Source of the DNA: Microbacterium stercoris
GTDB lineage: Bacteria; Actinomycetota; Actinomycetes; Actinomycetales; Microbacteriaceae
Reading direction: 5' to 3'
Assembly: GCF_017592545.1 (NCBI RefSeq)
Contig: NZ_JAGFOA010000008.1
Coordinates: forward strand, 28,091 to 92,090
Length of the DNA: 64,000 nt
Made by a program: the position numbers and the translations under genes. Below the pieces are notes generated by a model. That model was not told the DNA's origin and did no database searches. It saw only the letters and a list, made by a program, of their open reading frames with translations. The number at the start of each line of letters is the position of its first letter. Position 1 is the first letter of the stretch. Below are positions 1 to 7,822 of this stretch, piece by piece.

Positions 1-30
1 GTGCGCGAGCTCGAGCCTGCGGCGGCCTGA
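1..30 (+). CDS. possible 3' end of an upstream gene (partial)
   Basis: Read from base 1, the frame gives VRELEPAAA and then TGA at 28-30. The window edge cuts whatever lies upstream, so no function can be given. It could also be a chance reading of GC-rich spacer. Confidence 0.2.
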   Translation: MRELEPAAA

Positions 31-49
31 CCCCCGCGCCGCTCACCCC

Positions 50-196
50 CTCGCTCGTCGAGCGAGCGAAGCGAGTCGAGACGCCCTGAGCCTCTTCGCA
101 GGCTTGGGCGTCTCGACTCGGTCGTTCCTCCCTCGCTCGACGAGCGGGTGGGTCCCCCCCGTCGTTCGTCGAGCGAGCGGAGCGAGTCGAGACGCC
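50..196. repeat. three copies of the TCGTCGAGCGAGCGAA short repeat
   Basis: Copies lie at 50-85 (forward), 106-146 (reverse) and 162-196 (forward). The forward copy runs from a CTCG(T/C)TC-GTC-GAGCGAG hairpin into GAAGCGAGTCGAGACGCC. The spacers (GAGCCTCTTCGCAGGCTTGG and similar) are specific to this locus. The stretch 31-224 holds nothing else that I can recognise. Confidence 0.85.
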
Positions 197-224
197 CAAG
201 CCCCACGACCGGGCCGGGCGCGCC

Positions 225-1097
<873 letters not shown>

Positions 1098-1234
1098 GCG
1101 ATGATCGTAACCGTGTCGGGCCGCCGATCCGTCCCGCGTGCCGGGCGCGAGCGCATCCGTCGTCCCGGTCTGCGAGATACCGGCTTGCGTTGATGCGCGG
1201 ATCCGTCAACCCCCTCCGTTTGGTCAATCCGCCT

Positions 1235-1249
1235 GGATACGTTTGCTCC
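1235..1249 (+). promoter_or_regulatory. possible -10 element for a leaderless IclR transcript
   Basis: TACGTT at 1238-1243 fits the TAnnnT pattern and ends 6 bases before the ATG at 1250. No Shine-Dalgarno sequence is visible ahead of that ATG. A leaderless message, common in actinobacteria, would explain both. No convincing -35 is present, so this is tentative. Confidence 0.25.
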
Positions 1250-2050
1250 ATGTCGACCACGATCACTGAAATTCAGGGCATCGCGCCGACGACCGTCGAT
1301 GCGGACGGAATGCTGGCGCGCACGATGCGGATCCTGAGCTGCTTCACTGCCGACGAGCCCGAGCTGTCCGCATCGCGGCTGGGCGCACTGACCGGGCTGT
1401 CGTCCTCGACGCTGCACCGGATCCTCGCGCAGATGCTCGAGCTCGGGCTGCTGGCGCGCACCCCCGGCCGCCGCTATGCCGTCGGCGCGCGTCTCTGGGA
1501 GCTCGGCGAGCTGTCGCCGCTGGCCCTGCGCCTGCGCGAGACGGCGCTGCCGTATATGTCGCGGCTGTATGAGGCCACGGGCGAGAACGTGCACCTCGCG
1601 GTGCTCGATTCGGCGCAGCCCGAGCAGGCCACCGCGCTGTACGTGGGTCGCCTGTCGGGGCGCACGTCGATTCCGACGCTGAGCCGCATGGGCGGACGCC
1701 AGCCGCTGCACACGACCGGTGTCGGCAAGGCGCTGCTGGCCACCCAGTCGCCCGAGTGGCTGGAGCGGTTCCTCTCGCGTCCGCTGGAGCGCGAGACCAT
1801 GCACTCGATCACCGACCCGGATGAGGTGCGCGCCGAGATCGATCGCGCCCGGGCCCGCGGTTATGCGACCACGCGCGAGGAGATGACGCTCGGAAACGTC
1901 TCGGTCGCCGCCCACATCGGGTCGGTCGCCGGGCTGCCGCCGACCGCGCTCGGTGTGGTCACCCGCATGGACGGCGCCGACACCCGCCGCCTCGGCGCGC
2001 TGGTCACGCAGACCGCCGCCGACCTCGGACGCGCGCTGCGCGCGGCCTGA
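1250..2050 (+). CDS. IclR-family transcriptional regulator (PcaR/PcaU type)
   Basis: A 266-residue IclR protein with an N-terminal winged helix-turn-helix (about residues 22-85, with LSSSTLHRILAQMLELGLL as the recognition region) and a C-terminal effector-binding domain. IclR proteins commonly control aromatic catabolism. The position directly upstream of pcaHGBDC in the same orientation suggests it regulates that operon in response to protocatechuate or beta-ketoadipate; this is inference. ATG at 1250 was chosen over an upstream GTG/ATG cluster near 1190 because family homology begins after MSTTITEIQG. The gene is closed by a strong hairpin terminator, so it is transcribed apart from pcaH. 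Confidence 0.85.
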   Translation: MSTTITEIQGIAPTTVDADGMLARTMRILSCFTADEPELSASRLGALTGLSSSTLHRILAQMLELGLLARTPGRRYAVGARLWELGELSPLALRLRETALPYMSRLYEATGENVHLAVLDSAQPEQATALYVGRLSGRTSIPTLSRMGGRQPLHTTGVGKALLATQSPEWLERFLSRPLERETMHSITDPDEVRAEIDRARARGYATTREEMTLGNVSVAAHIGSVAGLPPTALGVVTRMDGADTRRLGALVTQTAADLGRALRAA

Positions 2051-2061
2051 AGCGACACACT

Positions 2062-2106
2062 AGGATCCGGATTCGCCGAGGCGGCGATCCGGATCCTTTG
2101 TTGTTC
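2062..2106 (+). terminator. rho-independent terminator after the IclR gene
   Basis: Arms AGGATCCGGATTCGCC (2062-2077) and GGCGATCCGGATCCT (2083-2097) pair with a short loop and one bulge, followed by the T-rich tail TTGTTGTT. It separates the regulator from the pca operon. Confidence 0.8.
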
Positions 2107-2144
2107 GGTCTCCGACCGGTGGGGCATCTCGACGTGCTGACCCA

Positions 2145-2180
2145 TTGAGCGGGACTTCAGTCGGTACAACTCCCACTCAA
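2145..2180. promoter_or_regulatory. candidate operator upstream of pcaH
   Basis: TTGAGCGGGA (2145-2154) and TCCCACTCAA (2171-2180) form an inverted repeat matching at 9 of 10 positions, 16 bases apart. It lies 77-112 bases before the pcaH start, where an IclR regulator would act. A related AACGGGAGA follows at 2180. Binding by the adjacent regulator is inferred. Confidence 0.4.
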
Positions 2181-2256
2181 CGGGAGAAACGCCCACGATC
2201 TGGCATCCCCCGGCGCGACACTTGAGCCCACCCGAGGCCCCGTCGAAGGAGACGCC

Positions 2257-3078
2257 ATGTCCGAACCTGCCACCCAGGCGGCAGCTCCCGAGTCGTTGCT
2301 GCGCTCGGCCGACTTCCCGCCGCAGTCCCAGATCACGCAGGAGATCATCGATCGCCACGCCGAGGCGCGTGAGCAGATCGCTGCCGGTGAGACGCCCGGC
2401 AAGTCGCTGCGCGATTTCGCTCCGTACCGCTCGAGCATCCTGCGCCACCCGACGAAGAACCCGCGTCTCGTCGACCCCGAGACCATCGAGCTCTACTCGC
2501 CGGCGTTCGGCCAGCGCGATGTCGCCGCGATCGAGGCCGACCTCACGCTGCAGCACACGGGCGAGCCGCAGGGCGAGCGCATCACGGTCACCGGCCGCCT
2601 GCTCGACAGTTGGGGTCGCCCGGTGCGCAACCAGCTCATCGAGGTGTGGCAGGCCAACGCGGCCGGCCGCTACATCCACCAGCGCGACCAGCACCCCGCG
2701 CCCCTCGACCCCAACTTCACCGGCGCGGGTCGGATGATCACCGGCGACGACGGCGAGTACCACTTCACGACCATCAAGCCCGGCCCCTACCCGTGGAAGA
2801 ACCACATCAACGCCTGGCGGCCGGCGCACATCCACTTCTCGATCTTCGGCTCGGGCTTCACGCAGCGCTCGGTCACGCAGATGTACTTCCCGGGTGATCC
2901 GCTGTTCGCGCTCGACCCGATCTACAACACCATCCATGACCAGAAGGACCGCGACCGCCTGATCGCGACCTACGACCACGACCTGACGGTGCCCGAGTTC
3001 TCGATGGGCTACCGCTGGGACATCATCGTCGACGGCCCCGATGCCACCTGGTTCGAGCCCGAGGAGGGCGAGCACTGA
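2257..3078 (+). CDS. pcaH: protocatechuate 3,4-dioxygenase beta subunit
   Basis: The iron-bearing subunit that cleaves protocatechuate between its hydroxyls to 3-carboxy-cis,cis-muconate, acting with PcaG in the cytoplasm. The Fe(III) ligands are all visible: Tyr139 (AGRYIHQRDQ), Tyr178 (KPGPYPWKNH), and His191 and His193 (WRPAHIHFSIFG). At 273 residues it is slightly longer than the usual ~240 because of a leader of about 30 residues. The ATG is preceded by GAAGGAGACGCC, a good ribosome site. Its stop overlaps the pcaG start by one base, indicating translational coupling. First gene of pcaHGBDC. Confidence 0.97.
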   Translation: MSEPATQAAAPESLLRSADFPPQSQITQEIIDRHAEAREQIAAGETPGKSLRDFAPYRSSILRHPTKNPRLVDPETIELYSPAFGQRDVAAIEADLTLQHTGEPQGERITVTGRLLDSWGRPVRNQLIEVWQANAAGRYIHQRDQHPAPLDPNFTGAGRMITGDDGEYHFTTIKPGPYPWKNHINAWRPAHIHFSIFGSGFTQRSVTQMYFPGDPLFALDPIYNTIHDQKDRDRLIATYDHDLTVPEFSMGYRWDIIVDGPDATWFEPEEGEH

Positions 3079-3671
3079 TGACCGCCACCGCACCCGCCTC
3101 CTGGGGCGAGCCCACCCTGGAGCCCACCGGCGGACAGACCGTCGGCCCGTTCTTCCGCTTCGGCGTCGAGTACGACCGGATGAACGAGGTCGCCTTCCCG
3201 CACAGCCCCGGCGCGATCGTGCTCACCGGCACGGTCTACGACGGCGCGGGCGCCCCGATCCCGGATGCGATCGTCGAGATCTTCGGCGCCGACACCGACG
3301 GATCCGTGCCCCGCGCCCGAGGAACGCTGCGCCGCGACGGCTTCACGTTCACCGGCTTCGGTCGCACGATGACCGAGGACGACGGGCGGTACCACTTCTG
3401 GACCCGCGAGCCCGGTCCGACCCCTGGCCCGGACGGTCAGCCGCGCGCCCCGTTCCTCGCCGCCATCGTCTACGCCCGCGGTCTGCCCGACAAGCTGCAC
3501 ACGCGCATCTACCTGCCCGAGCACGAGGAGCTGCGCGCGCAGGATCCGTTCCTCACCTCGCTGAATGACGCCGAGCGCGCGTCTGTCACGGCCGAGCGCA
3601 CCCCCGACGGGTACCTTCGACACGACATCCGACTGCAGGGTGAGAGGGAGACTGTCTTCATTGCGTTCTGA
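3078..3671 (+). CDS. pcaG: protocatechuate 3,4-dioxygenase alpha subunit
   Basis: Structural partner of PcaH in the ring-cleaving dioxygenase. The 197-residue length is typical. It opens with the family motif GGQTVGPFFRFGVEY (about residues 14-28) and has the same beta-sandwich pattern as PcaH, but lacks the two-Tyr/two-His iron set, as expected for the alpha chain. The ATG overlaps the pcaH stop as TGATG, and the 3' end overlaps the proposed TTG start of pcaB by 11 bases, so the three genes are tightly coupled. Confidence 0.95.
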   Translation: MTATAPASWGEPTLEPTGGQTVGPFFRFGVEYDRMNEVAFPHSPGAIVLTGTVYDGAGAPIPDAIVEIFGADTDGSVPRARGTLRRDGFTFTGFGRTMTEDDGRYHFWTREPGPTPGPDGQPRAPFLAAIVYARGLPDKLHTRIYLPEHEELRAQDPFLTSLNDAERASVTAERTPDGYLRHDIRLQGERETVFIAF

Positions 3672-5235
3672 CGTGCCTGGTTCCGGTGGCGGCTTCGATC
3701 TGGGGTTGCTGTCGCCGGTGACAGCCGGGCACGAGGATCCTGTATCTGACGTCGCGGTGCTCGAGGCGCTCGTCGCCGCCGAGATCCACCTCGTCGAGGC
3801 GTTCGCCGCCGTGGGCGGGCTCGACCAGGTGCCGGATCGCCAGCGCGTGCTGGACGAGGCACGGGAGCTGGCGAGCCACTCGTTCGTCGAGCGAGGAGCG
3901 CCAGCGACGAGTCGAGACGCCGAGACGCCCGCAGGCATCGAGCCGCGCGATCTGGCGCTCGCCGCCGTCGCGGGTGGCAACCCCGTGATCCCGCTGGTCA
4001 AGGAGCTCAAGCGCGTGGCCGGACCGGCCGTGAAGCCGTGGGTGCACCGCGGAGCCACCAGCCAGGACATCCTCGACACCGCGCTGATGATCGTCGCGAA
4101 GGATGCCGCGGGCCACGTGCTCGCGGGCCTCGACCTCGCGATCGACGCGCTCGACCGCTTCGCCCGCGAGCACCGCGGCGAGGTGGCCGCGGCGCGCACC
4201 CTCACGCAGCACGCCGTGCCGACCACCACCGGCCTCCGCGCGGCGACCTGGGCTCGCGCCATCCGCCGCGCGCGCCTGCGCCTGACCGCCACGCGCGATG
4301 CCCTGCCTGCCCAGCTGGGCGGCGCCGGTGGCACGCTCGCGTCGTTTGTGCAGCTGCTCGGACCGGATCGCGCCGCGCGCCTTCCCGTCGCCTACGCCGA
4401 CGCGGCGGGTCTGGCCGCTCCGGACGCCCCGTGGCACACCATGCGCTGGCCCGTCACCGAGCTCGGCGACGCGCTCGTGCAGGCGATCGACGCGCTCGGC
4501 GTGCTGGCGGCGGATGTCGCCACCCTCTCGCGCACCGAGATCGGCGAGCTCGCCGAGGGCACGGGCGGCGGATCGTCGGCCATGCCCCAGAAACAGAACC
4601 CGGCGCGTTCGGTGATGATCCGCTCGGCCGCGCTGCGCGCCCCGCACCTCGGCGCGACGCTGCATACGGCGGCCGCGCTGGCCGTCGACGAGCGACCCGA
4701 CGGCGCCTGGCACGCCGAGTGGCCGACCCTGCGCGAGCTGCTGCGCCTCGCGCTCGGGGCCTCGGCTCACGCCGCCGCGCTCGCCGAGGGCCTGCGGGGC
4801 GACGCCGTTGCGGTCGCCCGCAACCTCGAGGCCACCCGCGGGCTCCTCATCGCCGAGCGCCTCTCGATCGTGCTCGGGCCGATCATCGGCGCCGACGCCG
4901 TGTCCGAGATCGTGCGCGCCGCGAGCCTCGGCAGCGACCTCGCGCTGCTGGTGCACAACGCGCTCGACGCGGCCAACACCGCCGTGCCGCACAGCCTCGA
5001 CGACCTGCTCGACCCCGCGGCGTACACGGGCCTTGCCCACTACCTCGTCGACGGCGAGCTGGGGGAGGGGCCCTTCGGCCTCGGCACCGGCGCGATCGAG
5101 ATCGTCGACCCCACGGCCCCCGCCGCCGAGCCCGAGCACGGCCCCTACGATCCGTTCGACGACGGCTCGCAGCTGCCTGCCGCGCCGCCGCGCCCGCGCG
5201 GGTTCGATCCGTTCGCCGACCCCTTCACCTCCTGA
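3661..5235 (+). CDS. pcaB: 3-carboxy-cis,cis-muconate cycloisomerase
   Basis: Converts 3-carboxy-cis,cis-muconate to 4-carboxymuconolactone. It belongs to the fumarase/aspartase superfamily and shows the signature GSSAMPQKQNP at about residues 304-314. A TTG start at 3661 is preferred: AGGGAG at 3645-3650 lies 10 bases upstream, while the next candidate, GTG at 3673, is too far away. The 525 residues exceed the usual ~450 for two visible reasons. A repeat-derived insert sits near residues 73-87. A Pro/Asp-rich tail of about 50 residues ends in PFDDG and DPFADPF. Whether the tail is functional is unknown. Confidence 0.92.
   Translation: MRSDVPGSGGGFDLGLLSPVTAGHEDPVSDVAVLEALVAAEIHLVEAFAAVGGLDQVPDRQRVLDEARELASHSFVERGAPATSRDAETPAGIEPRDLALAAVAGGNPVIPLVKELKRVAGPAVKPWVHRGATSQDILDTALMIVAKDAAGHVLAGLDLAIDALDRFAREHRGEVAAARTLTQHAVPTTTGLRAATWARAIRRARLRLTATRDALPAQLGGAGGTLASFVQLLGPDRAARLPVAYADAAGLAAPDAPWHTMRWPVTELGDALVQAIDALGVLAADVATLSRTEIGELAEGTGGGSSAMPQKQNPARSVMIRSAALRAPHLGATLHTAAALAVDERPDGAWHAEWPTLRELLRLALGASAHAAALAEGLRGDAVAVARNLEATRGLLIAERLSIVLGPIIGADAVSEIVRAASLGSDLALLVHNALDAANTAVPHSLDDLLDPAAYTGLAHYLVDGELGEGPFGLGTGAIEIVDPTAPAAEPEHGPYDPFDDGSQLPAAPPRPRGFDPFADPFTS
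3879..3921. repeat. short repeat copy inside the pcaB reading frame
   Basis: CTCGTTCGTCGAGCGAGGAG at its left end and GACGAGTCGAGACGCC at its right end match the intergenic repeat family of this genome. It is read in frame as about 15 residues (SFVERGAPATSRDAE) between two helices of the N-terminal domain, without breaking the gene. Confidence 0.85.
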
Positions 5236-5258
5236 ACCGCCTGATCTCCTGAACCGCC
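5229..5258 (+). repeat. 13-bp direct repeat spanning the pcaB stop codon
   Basis: CTCCTGAACCGCC occurs at 5229-5241 and again at 5246-5258. The first copy contains the TGA of pcaB, so the stop has been duplicated in tandem with a 17-bp period. It fills most of the pcaB-pcaD gap. Confidence 0.8.
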
Positions 5259-5278
5259 GGATCCGAATCGGAGCAGTC

Positions 5279-6055
5279 ATGACCCAGCCTCCCGTCGCCT
5301 TCACGCCGCCCGTCGGCCCCGCGGGCGCGCCCCTGCTTGTGCTCGGGCCGTCGCTCGGCACCTCGACGATCCTGTGGGAAGACGTGATCCCCGCCCTCGC
5401 CGCGCAGTACGGCGTGACCGCGTGGGATCTGCCCGGGCACGGATCCGCCCCCGCGGCCAGCGAGCCCTTCACCGTCGGCGAGGTGGCCGACGCCGTCGCC
5501 GACGGCATCCGCGCGCTCGCCGATGGTCCGGTGCTCTACGCGGGCGTCTCGTTCGGCGGCGCGGTCGGGCTGGAGCTGCTGCTGCGGCATCCGGAACTCG
5601 TGTCCGCGGCCGCGACCGTGTGCTCGTCGCCCCGGTTCGGAGATCCGCAGAACTGGACGGATCGCGCCGCCCAGGTGCGCACGCAGGGCACGGGGGCGCT
5701 CGTCACGGGTGCCGCTGGCCGGTGGTTCGCGCCCGGATCGATCGAGCGGCGCCCCGAGCTCTCCGGGCGTCTGCTGCACAGCCTGCGCGATGCCGACGAC
5801 ACCAGCTACGCGCTGTGCTGCGAGGCGCTCGCGCAGTATGACGTGACGTCGCGGCTGGGTGAGGTGGCGGTGCCGGTGCTCGCGGTGTTCGGCGAGAACG
5901 ACCCGGTCTCGCCCGAGATCCACGCGCGCACCATCGCCTTCTCGGTGCAGAACGGCCGCACGGCGCAGATCGACGGCGCCTCGCATCTCGCACCGGCGGA
6001 GTATCCGGATGAGGTGGCCTCCGTGCTGCTCGACTTCTTCGGGGGTGCGCGATGA
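5279..6055 (+). CDS. pcaD: 3-oxoadipate enol-lactonase
   Basis: Alpha/beta hydrolase that opens 3-oxoadipate enol-lactone to beta-ketoadipate. The triad is visible: Ser91 in AGVSFGGA, Asp208 in GENDPV and His236 in ASHLAP. The oxyanion region is LVLGPSLGTS near the N-terminus. At 258 residues the length is normal. In some actinobacteria PcaC and PcaD are fused as PcaL; here they are separate, with pcaC overlapping the pcaD stop by 4 bases (ATGA). Start ATG at 5279. Confidence 0.94.
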   Translation: MTQPPVAFTPPVGPAGAPLLVLGPSLGTSTILWEDVIPALAAQYGVTAWDLPGHGSAPAASEPFTVGEVADAVADGIRALADGPVLYAGVSFGGAVGLELLLRHPELVSAAATVCSSPRFGDPQNWTDRAAQVRTQGTGALVTGAAGRWFAPGSIERRPELSGRLLHSLRDADDTSYALCCEALAQYDVTSRLGEVAVPVLAVFGENDPVSPEIHARTIAFSVQNGRTAQIDGASHLAPAEYPDEVASVLLDFFGGAR

Positions 6056-6453
6056 GCCGCCCCACCGGCGCCGGACTCTCGGACGAGGAGCGCTACGACC
6101 AGGGAATGACCGTGCGCCGCGAGGTGCTCTCGCCCGAGCACGTCGACCGCGCGACCGCCAACGCCACCGAGCTGTCGGCGGACTGGCAGGACTTCATCAC
6201 CCGCGTCGCCTGGGGCGACGTGTGGTCGCGTCCAGCCCTCGACCGTCGCTCGCGTTCGATCGCGGTGCTCTCCTCGCTCATCGCCCACGGCCACCACGAG
6301 GAGCTCGCGATGCACCTGCGTGCGGCGATCCGCAACGGGCTGACGCTCGACGAGATCCGCGAGGTCATCCTGCAGTCGGCGATCTACTCGGGTGTGCCCG
6401 CGGCCAACACGGCCTTCCGCATCGCCAACGAGGTCTTCGCAGACGAGCTCTGA
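6052..6453 (+). CDS. pcaC: 4-carboxymuconolactone decarboxylase
   Basis: Decarboxylates 4-carboxymuconolactone to the enol-lactone used by PcaD. The 133 residues match the single-domain family, with the conserved core RSRSIAVLSSLIAHGHHEEL (about residues 66-85) and the helix EVILQSAIYSGVPAANTAF near the C-terminus. The ATG lies inside the pcaD stop (ATGA). It is the last gene of the operon; a repeat array follows immediately rather than a clear terminator. Confidence 0.95.
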   Translation: MSRPTGAGLSDEERYDQGMTVRREVLSPEHVDRATANATELSADWQDFITRVAWGDVWSRPALDRRSRSIAVLSSLIAHGHHEELAMHLRAAIRNGLTLDEIREVILQSAIYSGVPAANTAFRIANEVFADEL

Positions 6454-6465
6454 CGCGCCGCCGGG

Positions 6466-7010
6466 CCTTCGGGTGGGTTGTGGCCTGCGGGGGTGTGGGG
6501 CGTTTCGACTCGCTGGCGCTCGCTCAACGAGCGAGGGGGTGGCGGGTGGGTCATCCCCCCCCGTTCGTCGAGCGAGCGAGGAACGAGCGAGTCGAGACGC
6601 GTCGAGCCTTCGGGTGAGTTGTGGCCTGCGGGGGTGTGGGGCGTTTCGACTCGCTGGCGCTCGCTCAACGAGCGACGGGGTGGCGGGCGTTGGGCGTGGG
6701 CGCGGGGCGGGTGTCACTCCGCCCGTTCGTCGAGCGAGCGAGGAACGAGCGAGTCGAGACGCGTCGAGCCTTCGGGTGGGTTGTGGCCTGCGGGGGTGTG
6801 GGGCGTTTCGACTCGCTGGCGCTCGCTCAACGAGCGTGGGGGTGCGCGGGGATGTGGGGCGTTTCGACTCGCTGGCGCTCGCTCAACGAGCGAGGGGGCC
6901 TGCGGGGGTGTGGGGCGTTTCGACTCGCTGGCGCTCGCTCAACGAGCGCGGGGGCGCGCGAAGGTGTCAGGCGTTTCGACTTGCTGACGCTCGCTCGACG
7001 AGCGAGGGGG
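6466..7010. repeat. array of alternating short repeats with a higher-order tandem unit
   Basis: At least eight copies occur. Those reading GGCGTTTCGACTCGCTGGCG then CTCGCTCAACGAGCGAG start near 6498, 6639, 6802, 6858 and 6914, with a variant near 6970. Copies of opposite orientation are at about 6561-6600 and 6723-6762. A longer unit beginning CCTTCGGGTGGGTTGTGGCC (the second copy has GAG for GGG) recurs at 6468, 6609 and 6771. This fills the gap of about 480 bases after pcaC; no gene is supported until the VanZ-like frame ends at 6939. Confidence 0.85.
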
Positions 7011-7595
7011 TGGCGGGCTGATCCGATCCGGGATCTCCGCCGCCCGGATGACGCGGCGCAGCGGCGGCACCCGTCGCGCGACCGCGTAGACCAGCGCGCC
7101 GATCGCCCCGCCGAGGGTGTTGGCGAGCAGGTCGTCGACCTCGAAGATTCGGCCGGTGCTGATCGTCACGCCGAGCACAAGCTGCACCACCTCGATGCCG
7201 AGGCTCACGAGCGCGGCCGCGCCGACGATCCGGCCGTACGAGCGGATCCGCGTGACCAGCGGCAGGAGCATGCCGAACGGCACGAAGAGCAGAGTGTTCA
7301 GGATGATGCCGGCCGGGTCATCGGCCCAGCTCGACAGCGGTACGAGCTCGACGAAGACGGTCCACGGCGGCAGGTTGTCGCGCGCGGATCCGATCACGAT
7401 CTCGAATGGCAGCAGCACCTTGGCGAACGCCACCACCGCGTAGACCGCCGTCGCGAGGGCGACGAACGCGCGCAGGGCGGTCATCCGGCCCCGCAGACGC
7501 AGGAGCAGGAGGATCGACACAAGCGCCATCAGGGGCAGGATCACCACGGGCGAGTACGGGATCGCCGGGTTCATCGGGGGCAGGCCGGGAGTCAT
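6939..7595 (-). CDS. VanZ-like family membrane protein
   Basis: A hydrophobic protein with about five membrane segments and the VanZ-family core (LVPLSSWADDPAGIILNTLLFVPFG then LVLGVTISTGRIFEVDDLLANTLG). Apart from teicoplanin VanZ, the family's biochemical role is poorly known. ATG at 7595 is chosen because upstream codons are arginine-rich and unlike the family; ATG at 7574 is an alternative. The last ~20 residues (SSSERQQVETPDTFARPRAR) are encoded by the neighbouring repeat, so the original stop appears to have been replaced by repeat sequence. Confidence 0.75.
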   Translation of the reverse strand: MTPGLPPMNPAIPYSPVVILPLMALVSILLLLRLRGRMTALRAFVALATAVYAVVAFAKVLLPFEIVIGSARDNLPPWTVFVELVPLSSWADDPAGIILNTLLFVPFGMLLPLVTRIRSYGRIVGAAALVSLGIEVVQLVLGVTISTGRIFEVDDLLANTLGGAIGALVYAVARRVPPLRRVIRAAEIPDRISPPPPRSSSERQQVETPDTFARPRAR

Positions 7596-7730
7596 CGCGT
7601 TCACGCTACGTTCCGGCGCGCGCTCCCGAATCGGCCGCGAGGATGACATCCGCCCCCGCCCGGCGTGGCGCCGCCCGCTTCCGTGCGGCGTGCGGCCTGC
7701 GGCGGTGTGTTGCCGTGGGGGCCGGCCTTG

Positions 7731-7805
7731 GGGCGTTGACTAGTCTTCCGCGGGATTACTAGTCCCGCCTGGACTAGTAATCCCGCGCGGGACTAGTCAA
7801 CGCCC
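7731..7805. repeat. 75-bp near-perfect palindrome with four CTAGT motifs (copy 1)
   Basis: The outer 15-bp arms GGGCGTTGACTAGTC and GACTAGTCAACGCCC are perfect inverted repeats. The whole element folds into two 35-nt arms around CGCCT, with 32 of 35 positions pairing as Watson-Crick, two G-T pairs and one mismatch. It starts 17 bases after the cydDC stop, before the co-directional VanZ-like gene. A second copy lies at 41435-41507. Confidence 0.9.
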
Positions 7806-7822
7806 AGAGGGCGACCACGCGA

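Noticed and set aside
6466..7010. CRISPR-like array
   Set aside because: The repeats alternate in orientation, spacers are themselves repeated, and no cas genes are near. It is a dispersed-repeat cluster.
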